From positions 4,496 through 68,495 of the forward strand of contig JAXGQR010000013.1 in NCBI GenBank assembly GCA_040766325.1: 64,000 nucleotides of DNA, in the 5' to 3' direction. This DNA is from Dehalobacterium sp040766325. GTDB taxonomy: Bacteria; Bacillota; Dehalobacteriia; Dehalobacteriales; Dehalobacteriaceae. The position numbers and the translations under genes are program-made. The notes below the pieces were generated by a model, which saw nothing but the letters and a program-made list of their open reading frames with translations, did no database searches and was not told where the DNA came from. Below, one piece after another: positions 9,946 to 19,850 of the stretch. The stretch's first letter is position 1, and each line of letters opens with the position of its first letter.

Positions 9946-11466
9946 TTAACCACGATACTGGAGGGCTTCGCCGATATGTTGCTCTTGAATATCCTGGGCG
10001 TTGTCGAGATCGGCGATGGTGCGTGCTACCTTCAGGATCCGGTCATGGGATCGGGCACTGAGCTTTAGATGGTCAAAAGCTTCCTTTAAAAGTCTTTTGG
10101 CCTTAGTCGTAGGTCGACAAAATTTTTCAATTTCTTTGCGTCCCAGATGCGCGTTGCAGAGAAGTCCGGTTCCGGCTAGGCGCTCTTGCTGAAGTTTTCG
10201 GGCCGCTTGTACCCGTCGCCGAATTTGATTCGAAGATTCCTCTTGATTCTCTACAATTAAATCCTGATATTCCACCCGGGGGACATCGATACGGATATCT
10301 ATGCGATCCAGCAAAGGTCCGGAAATTCGGCCTAAATATTTGTGAATTTGATGGGGGGTGCAGCTGCATTCCTTGGCCGGATCACCGTAATAACCGCAGG
10401 GGCAGGGGTTCATAGCTCCCACCAGTTGAAATTTGGCGGGAAAGGTATAGGCTGCTTCCACCCGGGTAATGGTGACGAATTTATCCTCTAAGGGCTGGCG
10501 TAATGCTTCCAAAATATTTTTTTGAAATTCCGCCATTTCATCCAAAAATAAGACACCATGACAAGCTAGACTAATTTCTCCCGGACGTGGTAAGCGTCCC
10601 CCTCCGATGAGACTAGCGGCGGAAGCGCTATGGTGCGGAGCACGAAAAGGACGCCGAGTGATTAAGGCCTGATTTTTTGGCAGATACCCGGAAATACTGT
10701 AAATCCGAGTTAATTCCAGGCTTTCTTCCAAAGTCAAGGAAGGAAGGATAGAAGGCAAACGCCTGGCCAGCATGGTTTTACCAGAACCGGGAGATCCGGA
10801 AAGGAGAATATTATGACTTCCTGCAGCGGCTACCTCTAGAGCTCTTTTTACCCCTTGTTGTCCACGAACATCGGACATATCCAAATTATCACTACTGGCA
10901 CTATACTCTAAAAGATGGTTGATATCCACGGCAACAGGGGTAAATTTCTCTTCATCATGAAAGAAAGCTGCTGCATCCTTTAAATGGTTCATGCCATAAA
11001 CTGGCTTTCCCGGAATAAGTGCACCTTCCGGCCCGTTTTCTTCCGGTACTATGAAACAATTAATCTCCTGTCTTTGGGAAATTTCTTCTGACATAGCCAG
11101 AACGCCGGGTATGGGGCGCACTCTACCGTCTAGGGAAAGCTCCCCCACTATAGCAGTTCTAAGGAGTTTTTCCCCATAGGGAATTTGCTCTGTAGCAGCG
11201 AGAATTCCTAAGGCGATAGGTAGGTCAAAGAGAGAGCCTTCTTTTTTAATGTCTGCGGGAGCTAAATTGACCGTAATTCTTTTCATGGGAAAATCAAAGC
11301 CGGAATTTTTTAGTGCTGTACGTACCCTTTCTTTGCTTTCCTTGACAGAAGCGTCTGGCAGACCCACAATGTCAAAGCCGGGTAGACCATTGCTCACATC
11401 TACCTCTACTCTGATCAAATGACCAAACATCCCATATACACAGCAACTGTTAATAATGGCAAACAT
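9946..11466 (-). CDS. comM: ComM/YifB family Mg-chelatase-like AAA+ protein
   Basis: An AAA+ helicase-like protein linked to integration of transforming DNA (branch migration) in naturally competent bacteria. About 506 residues from ATG 11466 (GGAGACGGAG upstream). The N-terminal ChlI domain contains VDVSNGLPGFDIVGLPD. Walker A GSPGSGKTM, Walker B-type VLFLDEMAEF, and a cysteine cluster in NPCPCGYYGD...CSC are present, and the C-terminal Mg-chelatase domain ends intact. It lies in the usual yraN-comM-dprA neighbourhood but on the opposite strand, with a kinase and a c-di-GMP gene inserted around it. Confidence 0.9.
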   Translation of the reverse strand: MFAIINSCCVYGMFGHLIRVEVDVSNGLPGFDIVGLPDASVKESKERVRTALKNSGFDFPMKRITVNLAPADIKKEGSLFDLPIALGILAATEQIPYGEKLLRTAIVGELSLDGRVRPIPGVLAMSEEISQRQEINCFIVPEENGPEGALIPGKPVYGMNHLKDAAAFFHDEEKFTPVAVDINHLLEYSASSDNLDMSDVRGQQGVKRALEVAAAGSHNILLSGSPGSGKTMLARRLPSILPSLTLEESLELTRIYSISGYLPKNQALITRRPFRAPHHSASAASLIGGGRLPRPGEISLACHGVLFLDEMAEFQKNILEALRQPLEDKFVTITRVEAAYTFPAKFQLVGAMNPCPCGYYGDPAKECSCTPHQIHKYLGRISGPLLDRIDIRIDVPRVEYQDLIVENQEESSNQIRRRVQAARKLQQERLAGTGLLCNAHLGRKEIEKFCRPTTKAKRLLKEAFDHLKLSARSHDRILKVARTIADLDNAQDIQEQHIGEALQYRG

Positions 11467-11698
11467 AGAAATACTCCGTCTCCTTTGCAAAGTGGAACAT
11501 ATATTCGTTATTATTCTGCACCAGAAGAGCCGTTCCTGCTTAATATTGAAATTATTTGCAAGATTTTTCCCAGCTGCGAAACAATAAAAAAAATAATTAT
11601 AAAGAAGGATAAAATCATCATATGTAAAATATTTTAATTCAGAAAGGAATAATTTCGGTAACCATTTCCGGACAAGTTCTTATATTGGAGTTGAAGGG

Positions 11699-13500
11699 AT
11701 GAAAAGTGAGATTTTTCAAGCCATAATTGAGAATGCTCCTATGGGTTATGCATATCATCAGCTGATTTTTGACGATCAGGGGCTGCCTTATGATTATGTA
11801 TTTCTTGAAGTAAACAAAGCTTTTGAAGATCTTACCGGCCTAAAAAGAGAAAAGATCCTGGAGCGACGAGTGACGGAAATTATTCCGAAAATAAAGAATA
11901 CGTCTTTTGATTGGATTAGTTGCTTCGGAGAAGTTGCTTTAGAGGGAGGAAATAAAACCATCAAGCAATTCATTGAGCCTATGCAAAAGTGGTATCAAAT
12001 TTTGATCTCATCTCCGAAAAAGGGTGCTTTTGTCACTTGGGTACTGGATGCTTCAACGAAAACACAGGAAATTATCCACATAAATCAACCGTCTAAGGAG
12101 CTAGAGAAAAAATCTTTGGACTTGGAAATCTTTTTTAATGTGAATCTGGATTTGCTTTGCATTACCGACTTAAAAGGAAACTTTCTGAGAGTCAATGCGG
12201 CCTGGGAGGAAAGTTTAGGTTACCCCCGCTCAGAAATAGAGCAAATGAATTTTCTAGATCTGGTTCATCCTGAAGACCTGGAGGATACCATAGGAGCCTT
12301 TGCTCAATTGGCATGGCAGGAAAAGGTTTTTAATTTTATAAATCGTTGCCGATGCCGGGCTGGAAACTACCGCTATATTGAATGGCGCTCTTATCCATAT
12401 CATCAGTTAATTTATTCTGCTGCTCGAGATATTAGCGATTGGAAGGAACGAGAAGAGAAAATAACTTATTTGAGTTTTCATGATCAGCTTACCGGCCTCT
12501 ATAATCGCATGTTTTATGAGGCGGAATTGCACCGCCTTGATCAGGAACGAAATCTTCCTTTAAGTTTAATTATGGCAGATGTGAACGGACTGAAATTAAC
12601 CAATGATGCTTTGGCCATCAAGCAGGAGATCAATTGTTAATTAAGACGGCACAGGTAATACAAAAGGTTTGTCGTCGCGATGAGATTATTGCTCGCATAG
12701 GGGGGGATGAACTTCCACAGACAAGTGATAAAGATTTAGAAAAGCTGGTTCAGCGTATCACAAAGGAAATGAAACAGACCCGAATAAAGATTGAAGAACT
12801 TGTGGATCAAGTCGAATTGTCTGTCTCTTTTGGTTGGGCGACGAAAACGTCACCGAAAGAAGATTTTCATCTCGTTTTAAAAAAGGCCGAAGGGGATATG
12901 TACCATCGGAAACTGGAAGAAAGCCGAATAACAAAGTTAAATACGGTAAAAAATCTTCTTCAGGCTTTTTATCGACGTTTTCCAAAGGAAAAGGAACAGG
13001 CTGATAAGGTGGTTAAGATTTGTGAGATCATCGGGCGAAAATTAGATCTTTCTCAAGAGGAATTGGGAGAACTGAAAATGGCCGGGATGTTTCATGATAT
13101 AGGTAAAATTATCTTAAAAAATGAAATCATCAACAAACCCGGTCAGTTTACTACAGAAGAATGGACAAAAATGAAGCACCATGTGGAAGGCGGCTATCGT
13201 ATTTTAAGCTCTGTGAATGAACTGGCCCATTTGGCCGAATATGTTTTTCACCATCATGAACGTTGGGACGGTACCGGTTATCCCAATGGACTAATCGGAG
13301 AAGAAATACCTCTTCAATCAAGAATTATCAGTATCGCCGATGCCTATTCCTCTATGACGACCGATCAATATTTCCGTAAGGCTTTGAAAATCGAAGAGGT
13401 CTTTGAAGAAATTAGGAATAACGCCGGAAGTCAATTTGATCCGGTTCTGGCGGAACTTTTTGCAATTATACTATTACATAGTGCAAAAAAAGAATTCTAG
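11699..13500 (+). CDS. PAS-PAS-GGDEF-HD-GYP cyclic-di-GMP protein (frameshift, GGDEF deletion)
   Basis: A signalling protein that would make and/or degrade c-di-GMP. Two PAS domains (from AIIENAPMGYAYH and from DLLCITDLKGNFLRVN) precede a GGDEF domain and an HD-GYP phosphodiesterase domain. The frame breaks near 12611 at GCTTTGG; one more T gives DAFGHQAGDQLLIKTAQ, so this is probably a homopolymer error. The GGDEF signature then reads GGDELPQT, about four residues short of the usual GGDEF-x-LLPQT, an in-frame loss. The HD-GYP part keeps FHDIGKI, HHERWDGTGYP and SIADAYSSM. I infer that the phosphodiesterase activity survives and the cyclase probably does not. Confidence 0.8.
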
Positions 13501-13504
13501 TCCC

Positions 13505-13533
13505 TTGACAATCGACGTATAAAAAGGGAGAAT
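13505..13533 (+). promoter_or_regulatory. candidate sigma-A promoter for ddl-murF
   Basis: TTGACA at 13505-13510 and GAGAAT at 13528-13533 are spaced by 17 bases. The pair lies directly after the c-di-GMP gene and 45 bases before ddl. The -10 box is imperfect. Confidence 0.45.
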
Positions 13534-13577
13534 TAAACATACGATCAAAGAGAAGTACGAAACTTTGGAGGTGGGCT

Positions 13578-14675
13578 ATGTCAAAAAAAGTTCATGTAGG
13601 TATTTTATTTGGCGGAAAATCAGCAGAACATGAGGTCTCAGTACGTTCAGCCAGAAATATCTATCAAGCTATAGATAAAAATAAATATCAGGTGACCATG
13701 ATCGGCATTAGCAAGTCGGGATGTTGGTCTCTGGATCAAAAGATTGCTCGGGGAACGCTTTTTGAATATGTGACGGATCCTGAAAATCCGGAAGAAATTC
13801 TTGCCCTGATCACCGGAGGAGGAGAAGAGCAGCTCATCAATCTAAAAGGGGAAAAAGTAATTGAAAAGCTTGATATTGTTTTCCCCGTTTTGCACGGTCC
13901 ATATGGAGAAGACGGTACCGTTCAGGGGGCATTAAAGATGGCCGGAATTCCCTTCGTAGGAGCCGATGTTCTTGGTTCTGCCGTGGGCATGGATAAGGAT
14001 GTAATGAAAAGGCTCCTACGGGATGCCAGGCTTCCCAACGCCAACTATCTGGTGCTTCATAAATATCATGGCGCGGAAGAGAATCCCGGATATCATGAAA
14101 TTGTTGCTAAACTGGGCTTGCCTGTTTTTGTCAAACCGGCTAACTTAGGTTCCTCCGTAGGAGTCAGCAAGGTGGAGAATGAAGTAGAATTTCAGAATGC
14201 AGTTCAAGAAGCCTTTTTGTTTGACCATAAATTAATTGTGGAAACTGCAATTATCGGACGCGAAATTGAATGTTCCGTTTTAGGTAATGAAAATCCCCAG
14301 GCTTCCATACCGGGAGAGGTGATCAATACCAAGGATTTTTATTCTTATGATGCCAAATACGTCAATGATCAGGATTCCATTATTGAAATTCCGGCCCAAC
14401 TTTCTCCGGAAGCCATAGCCAAAGTGCAAAATGCCGCCATTCGAACATATCAGGCATTATGCTGCCAAGGGTTGGCTCGAGTAGACGTCTTCCTGACCCC
14501 GGAAGAAGAAGTGATCATTAACGAAATTAACACTCTACCGGGTTTTACCTCCATCAGCATGTATCCCAAGCTTTGGGAGATTTCCGGTATCTCCTATACC
14601 GATCTAATTGACCGTATCATTACCTTGGGCTTGGAAAAATTCAAACGGGATAATAATCTGAAGACATCCAAATAG
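13578..14675 (+). CDS. ddl: D-alanine-D-alanine ligase
   Basis: This cytoplasmic ATP-grasp enzyme joins two D-Ala residues for peptidoglycan. It is 365 residues long and starts at ATG 13578 after TTTGGAGGTGG. It has LFGGKSAEHEVS at the N-terminus, VKPANLGSSVGVSK, the Y-x-A-K-Y loop (YSYDAKYVND) and EINTLPGFTSISMYPKLW at the metal site. The Tyr-containing omega loop is the form found in D-Ala-D-Ala ligases, not the D-Ala-D-lactate ligases of vancomycin resistance. It is followed directly by murF, whose product uses the dipeptide made here. Confidence 0.95.
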   Translation: MSKKVHVGILFGGKSAEHEVSVRSARNIYQAIDKNKYQVTMIGISKSGCWSLDQKIARGTLFEYVTDPENPEEILALITGGGEEQLINLKGEKVIEKLDIVFPVLHGPYGEDGTVQGALKMAGIPFVGADVLGSAVGMDKDVMKRLLRDARLPNANYLVLHKYHGAEENPGYHEIVAKLGLPVFVKPANLGSSVGVSKVENEVEFQNAVQEAFLFDHKLIVETAIIGREIECSVLGNENPQASIPGEVINTKDFYSYDAKYVNDQDSIIEIPAQLSPEAIAKVQNAAIRTYQALCCQGLARVDVFLTPEEEVIINEINTLPGFTSISMYPKLWEISGISYTDLIDRIITLGLEKFKRDNNLKTSK

Positions 14676-14738
14676 CTAAGATCTAAGGATTTGCTGGATA
14701 TTGTCAGCATTGGGAGGAAAAGAGGAAAAAAATAAGTG

Positions 14739-16117
14739 ATGAAAAGTATGACTTTAGATGAAATTGCCCGCGGTGTGGGTGGAAAACTATGCTCATCCTG
14801 GACAAAGATTCAAATTACGCAGGTTTCTACCGACAGCAGAAAGGTTAAACCTGGGGATCTTTTTCTTGCTCTTAGGGGTGACCATTTTGACGGTCATGAT
14901 TTTATTGATAAGGCTGTAGCTTCAGGGGCAGCAGCGGTAATAGCAGAACGCAAGGTTTTGACCAATCCCACAGTCCCATTTATTTTGGTGTCGGATACTC
15001 GCCAAGCTTTTTTGGACTTGGCCGGGGTTTACCGACAAAATTTGACAAACCGGTGATTGCAGTCACAGGAAGCGTGGGAAAAACCAGCACAAAAAATATG
15101 ATTGCTGCTGTGCTTTCTGCAAAACTCAAAGTACATAAAACGGAAGCAAATTTTAATAATGAGATTGGTCTACCTCAGACTATTTTACGATGGTCCGAGG
15201 ATCAGGACGTGATGGTTCTGGAGATGGGCATGCGGGGTTTGGGGGAAATTCGTCTCCTTGCCAAAACAGCCTTACCCAATATCGCCGTGATTACCAATAT
15301 CGGTATTTCCCACATAGAAAGACTGGGGAGTAAGGAAAACATACTCAAAGCCAAGATGGAAATTGTAGAAGGTATGGGGCCGAAAGGGCTGCTAATCTTA
15401 AATGGTAACGATCCGTTGCTAGGGAATATTTCCCAATTGTATCCGGAGTTTAAAAATAATTTTGCCGGACGCATCATCACGGTGGCCGTGGAAAAACCGG
15501 GGGATTTTACCGCTTATGATCTGGATCAACAGGAAGCAGGCATTTCCTTTAAAGTGGACATCCGGGGAAAGACTTATTCCTTTCATATTGAGGCAGTAGG
15601 TGAGCACCATGTGTCCAACGGCTTGTTGGCTCTTGCTTGTGCTATGGAACTGGGCTTAAGTCCTGAAGAAGCTCGAACCGGGATGGCTGGCTTTCGTCCT
15701 GATATGATGCGGGGCGCGCTTTTGGAACTAGATGGTATTAAATTTATTAATGACACTTACAACGCCAGTCCCGATTCTATGCAGGCAGCGCTGGCTGTTT
15801 TGAATTCTCTGGCTCAGGGCAAAAGATCCGTGGCGGTGTTGGGGAACATCTTTGAACTAGGGGAGATGGCCGTTCCCGGGCATTTTCAGGTGGGGCAATT
15901 GTGTCGAAAATATAATGTGGGTTTCACGTTGATCATGGGGGAAAATGCCCCTGATGTTGCGGCAGGAATCTCTGATGATAAAAAATGTCGTATCTTTGAC
16001 AACCATGAAGAAATCGTATCATTTTTAAAAGATTATCTAAAACCTGATGATGTGGTTTTAATTAAAGGTTCCCGTGGCATGGAAATGGAACGGATTTTGA
16101 CCCTTTGGCAAAAATAA
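14739..16117 (+). CDS. murF: UDP-MurNAc-tripeptide-D-Ala-D-Ala ligase (one frameshift)
   Basis: This enzyme adds D-Ala-D-Ala to UDP-MurNAc-tripeptide, the last cytoplasmic step of the peptidoglycan stem peptide. The start is at ATG 14739; a GTG lies immediately before it. The N-terminal domain has VSTDSRKVKPGDLFLALRG, and the Mur ligase core has the P-loop VTGSVGKTSTKN, MGMRGLGEI, and NDTYNASPDSMQAAL. The frame breaks at about 15038-15045 (CAAAATTTG); adding one base gives YRQKFDKPVIAVTGS, the expected family sequence. The gene is probably essential, so an assembly error is the simplest reading. It directly follows ddl in an operon-like arrangement. Confidence 0.9.
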
Positions 16118-16127
16118 TCTGATATAA

Positions 16128-16180
16128 AGAGGGCTGGGGCATGTCCTGATGCAATTACCGGACTAGTCCCAGCCTTCTCT
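16128..16180. terminator. hairpin between murF and a small minus-strand frame
   Basis: AGAGGGCTGGG at 16128-16138 pairs imperfectly with CCCAGCCTTCTCT at 16168-16180. T-runs are weak on either side, so direction and function are uncertain. Confidence 0.35.
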
Positions 16181-16199
16181 AAAAAAGCCCTCAAAGTTA

Positions 16200-16310
16200 T
16201 TAGGGACGATTTTTCCATGCTTTCCAACCCATACGGGCAAAGATCAGTACTACCAGAATAGAAAAAATATGGGGCAAATTCACAGCCAAGAAATCCTTTA
16301 AGGCCTCCAC
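16200..16310 (-). CDS. putative 36-residue single-pass membrane protein
   Basis: A short frame begins at GTG 16310, seven bases after GAGGAG, and ends at TAA 16202-16200. It reads as a short polar start, a hydrophobic stretch (LPHIFSILVVLIFA) and a basic C-terminus (RMGWKAWKNRP), a typical positive-inside single helix. No family was recognised. It lies on the opposite strand between murF and dprA, downstream of the dprA promoter region. It could be a chance frame. Confidence 0.4.
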   Translation of the reverse strand: MEALKDFLAVNLPHIFSILVVLIFARMGWKAWKNRP

Positions 16311-16457
16311 CGACAGTCTCCTCTCTTGAAGCTCTGGAATTATTTTCTTATTATTTAAATTATAATGAGGTATAGGCACTAATACAACAGTAGATAAAAG
16401 GTTTTTTTGATGCTAGTTCGAATCAATCAGTATGCGCGGATGTCGCAGGGAAGAGGG

Positions 16458-17573
16458 ATGAAGATGGAAGAACAGGAACAAAAATATCTTTTGGCCTTAT
16501 ATAGTTTGCATGGCATCACCCAGAGACAGTTAAAAATTCTGGTTGACTATTATCAGAGTTTTGAGTATGCTTGGCAACAGAGTAAGCATTGGTTGAAAAT
16601 TCCGGGATTTTATAGTGGTCATGGCACTCCGGAAAAAAATATTTCGCAAAGTGAAATAGACCGTATCTTTGAACGCTTTCTTCTAACCGATGCCCGGATC
16701 GTTACCATCGGGGAAACGGATTATCCGAAAAACTTGAAAAATATTTATGATCCTCCTTATTTTCTATTATATCGTGGTAGACTGCCTAAAGAAGAGGATC
16801 TTTGTATCGCTCTCGTGGGTTCTCGCAAAGCTTCCTCCTATGGGCGCTTAATGGCAGAAACCATCGCCCGGGATTTAGCTCAGGAAAGGGTTTGGGTGGT
16901 TAGTGGTTTGGCTCGTGGCATTGATACTTGGAGTCACAAAGGCTGCCTCAAAGCCGGTGGAAAGACCATGGCTGTTTTAGGATCAGGCATTGACGTCGTC
17001 TATCCGCGGGAAAATCAGGAGCTTTATCAGGAAATTGCCAGATCGGGTGTGATTATTTCGGAATTTCCCTTGGGAGCACCTCCTTTGCAACATCATTTTC
17101 CAATGCGTAATCGTATTATCAGCGGCGTGAGTAAAGGTGTGCTGGTGGTGGAAGCAGCTGAAAAGAGTGGTTCCTTGATCACAGTAGATTTTGCCCTGGA
17201 ACAGGGACGAGATGTTTTTGCCGTTCCTGGGCCTGTAACCAGCCCTTTAAGCCGAGGAACCCACAAATTAATCCGCCAAGGGGCGAAATTAGTGGAGCAT
17301 GCTCATGATATTTTAGAAGAGTATATGGATGGATACGGTGCAGAATGTGAGCAAAATGAGCATCCATTGGACAAGATGGATTTATTTACTTTTTCTCGGC
17401 AGGAACGAGAACTTTTGGAGCTTCTAGCTGGAGGCGGCGTCCATTTTGATCAATTGGTCGAGCAATCGGGCCTCCCGGTACCGCAACTGGCTGCTCTTTT
17501 AACCCAATGGGAAATTAAAGGTTTAATTAAGCAAATTCCGGGTAAATATTATATGATAAATGTGATTTTATAA
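16458..17573 (+). CDS. dprA: DNA-processing protein DprA
   Basis: DprA loads RecA on incoming single-stranded DNA during transformation. The product is about 371 residues from ATG 16458 (GGGAAGAGG upstream); a longer frame from 16407 lacks a convincing ribosome site. The Rossmann-like core has VGSRKASSYGR, VVSGLARGIDTWSHKG, TMAVLGSGIDVVYPREN, FPLGAPPLQHHFPMRNRIISG and LEQGRDVFAVPGP, the full DprA/Smf motif set. A winged-helix-like C-terminus (residues about 310-371) follows. It sits upstream of topA, as is usual in Firmicutes. Confidence 0.92.
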   Translation: MKMEEQEQKYLLALYSLHGITQRQLKILVDYYQSFEYAWQQSKHWLKIPGFYSGHGTPEKNISQSEIDRIFERFLLTDARIVTIGETDYPKNLKNIYDPPYFLLYRGRLPKEEDLCIALVGSRKASSYGRLMAETIARDLAQERVWVVSGLARGIDTWSHKGCLKAGGKTMAVLGSGIDVVYPRENQELYQEIARSGVIISEFPLGAPPLQHHFPMRNRIISGVSKGVLVVEAAEKSGSLITVDFALEQGRDVFAVPGPVTSPLSRGTHKLIRQGAKLVEHAHDILEEYMDGYGAECEQNEHPLDKMDLFTFSRQERELLELLAGGGVHFDQLVEQSGLPVPQLAALLTQWEIKGLIKQIPGKYYMINVIL

Positions 17574-17718
17574 GTACCGGGGCACTTTGTCCCTGAGCGT
17601 CAGACTGACTTATGTGGATTATTTGTCCGATATCTTTCTGCCGTAAATATTTTTCTATCATGTTTAAGGACAGCATAAACGCCAACTAAGTCAAATGAAC
17701 CCTGTCAGAGGTGAGTGT

Positions 17719-19846
17719 ATGTCGAAAACTTTAGTTATTGTAGAATCTCCCACCAAGGCCAAAAGCATTGGAAAACTTTTAGGCCGTAATTATACGGTGA
17801 AATCCTCCATGGGTCACATACGTGATCTGCCTAAAAGTCAGTTGGGGGTAGATATAGATAATGATTTTCAGCCTAAATATATAACCATTCGAGGTAAGGG
17901 CGAACTTTTAAAAGAATTAAAGAGTACCGCCAAAAAATCCTCTCGGGTTCTGCTTGCCGCCGACCCTGATCGGGAAGGGGAAGCCATTGCCTGGCATTTA
18001 AAAACATATTTAGGAATCCCCGACGGGGAAAAATGCCGCATTGAATTTAATGAAATTACCAAACCTGCCATTCAGGCAGCGGTAAAAAAACCTCGTACCT
18101 TAGATATGGAACGTGTAAACTCACAACAAGCCCGGCGCATTCTTGACCGTTTGGTAGGTTATAAATTAAGCCCCTTACTTTGGAAAAAGGTGCGTAAAGG
18201 ATTAAGCGCCGGTCGGGTGCAATCTGTAGCTATGCGACTGGTATGTGACCGAGAGGAAGAAATTGAAAAGTTTATACCGGAAGAATATTGGAGCCTCGTA
18301 GGAGATTTTCTTGCTGATGGCAAGCCTTTAACAGCTAAGCTGTATAAGATCGACAATGAAAAGGCGGAGATTCCTAACCGAGAAACCATGGATCAGATTT
18401 TGTCCGATCTTAGCCGATTGTCTTTTGTGGTGCAAGAAATCATCAAAAAAGAAAAAAGGCGCAATCCAGCTCCGCCCTTTACCACCAGCAGCATGCAACA
18501 GGAAGCCTCCCGAAAGTTGGGCTTCACTGCACGAAAAACCATGCAGCAGGCACAGCAGTTATATGAAGGGTTAGATGTGGGCCAGGGAACCGTAGGTCTG
18601 ATTACCTATATGCGTACCGACTCCACCCGTATCTCGGAAACAGCACAACAAGGCTCGGGAATTTATCCTTAATAAATTTGGAGTTCCTTATGTGCCGGAA
18701 CAAACACGGCAATTTGTCGGTAAAGGTAAAATTCAAAATGCCCATGAAGCTATTCGGCCAACCTCGGTATTCCGCACACCGGATCAGGTCAAACCTTTCT
18801 TAAAGAACCCACAGTACAAGCTTTACAAATTGATATGGGAACGTTTTGTGGCCAGTCAAATGAGCTCTGCCGTTTTAGAAGTAACTACTGTGGATATTAA
18901 AGGGCAAATTCTTGGGGACAATGATCATACAGATCAGAACAGGAGTTTTATCTTTCGCGCTTCAGGGACTATTGTTCAATTCCCTGGTTTTATGCAGGTT
19001 TATAGCGAAGGAAAAGACGATGATGCTCCGGATGAAGACGATTTGATTCCTCAGGTGGAAGAAGGTCAAAGTCTTATATTGCATGAATTCATTCCCAAAC
19101 AGCATTTTACTCAACCACCACCCCGTTATTCTGATGCCTCATTGGTAAAAACCTTGGAAGAAAAGGGTATTGGTAGGCCTAGCACTTATGCACCCATTAT
19201 TGATACCATTTTAGCCAGGGGCTATGTAATCCGACAGGAGAAGAGATTTCATGCCACAGAATTAGGTAAACTGGTTGTGGATTTATTAACAGAATATTTT
19301 CCGAATATCTTGAACGTGGAGTTTACCGCCGGAATGGAGAAGCAACTAGATTTGGTGGAGGAAGGGAAGCTACCATGGAAACAAATCCTCAATGAATTTT
19401 ACCCCTCTTTTCAGAAGGATTTGGAGTATGCTGAGGAGCAAATCGGGGAAATTGAAATTGAAGATGAGGTTTCAGATGAGATTTGTGAAAAATGTGGACG
19501 TAATATGGTCTTTAAGCTGGGACGCTATGGCAGGTTTTTGGCCTGTCCGGGTTTTCCTGAATGCCGAAATACAAAGCCGATTTTAACAGAAATCGGTGTC
19601 AAATGTCATGCCTGTGGTGGAGAAATTGTTGAACGCAAAGGGAAAAGAGGTCGTATCTTTTACGGCTGTAAAAATTATCCTGACTGTGAATACGTTTCCT
19701 GGGATAAACCCACCGGAGAGGTTTGTTCTGAATGTGGCAGCATGATGGTAGAAAAGATGAACAAAAACAAAGAGAAAACAATTTATTGCCCTGAGTGCAA
19801 AGCCAAGGAAAAAGAGTTGAAAATGGAAAAGGAAGAGGAGTCTTAA
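17719..19846 (+). CDS. topA: DNA topoisomerase I (one frameshift)
   Basis: This type IA topoisomerase relaxes negative supercoils. The start is ATG 17719 (AGAGGTGAG upstream). The Toprim domain begins LVIVESPTKAKSIGKLLG and contains AADPDREGEAIAWHL. The active-site Tyr is in TYMRTDSTRIS near residue 300. The C-terminus has cysteine zinc motifs (CEKCGRNM, CHACGGEI, CSECGSMM). The frame breaks near 18650 after ETAQQ; removing one G (or adding two bases) gives AREFILNKFGVPYVPE. The rest is intact and the gene is usually essential, so a sequence error is likely. It ends five bases before trmFO. Confidence 0.92.
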
Positions 19847-19850
19847 TGTT

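Noticed and set aside
13578..14675. Vancomycin-resistance D-Ala-D-Lac ligase
   Set aside because: The omega loop carries the Tyr-x-Ala-Lys-Tyr form of normal D-Ala-D-Ala ligases, and no vanH or vanX genes are adjacent.
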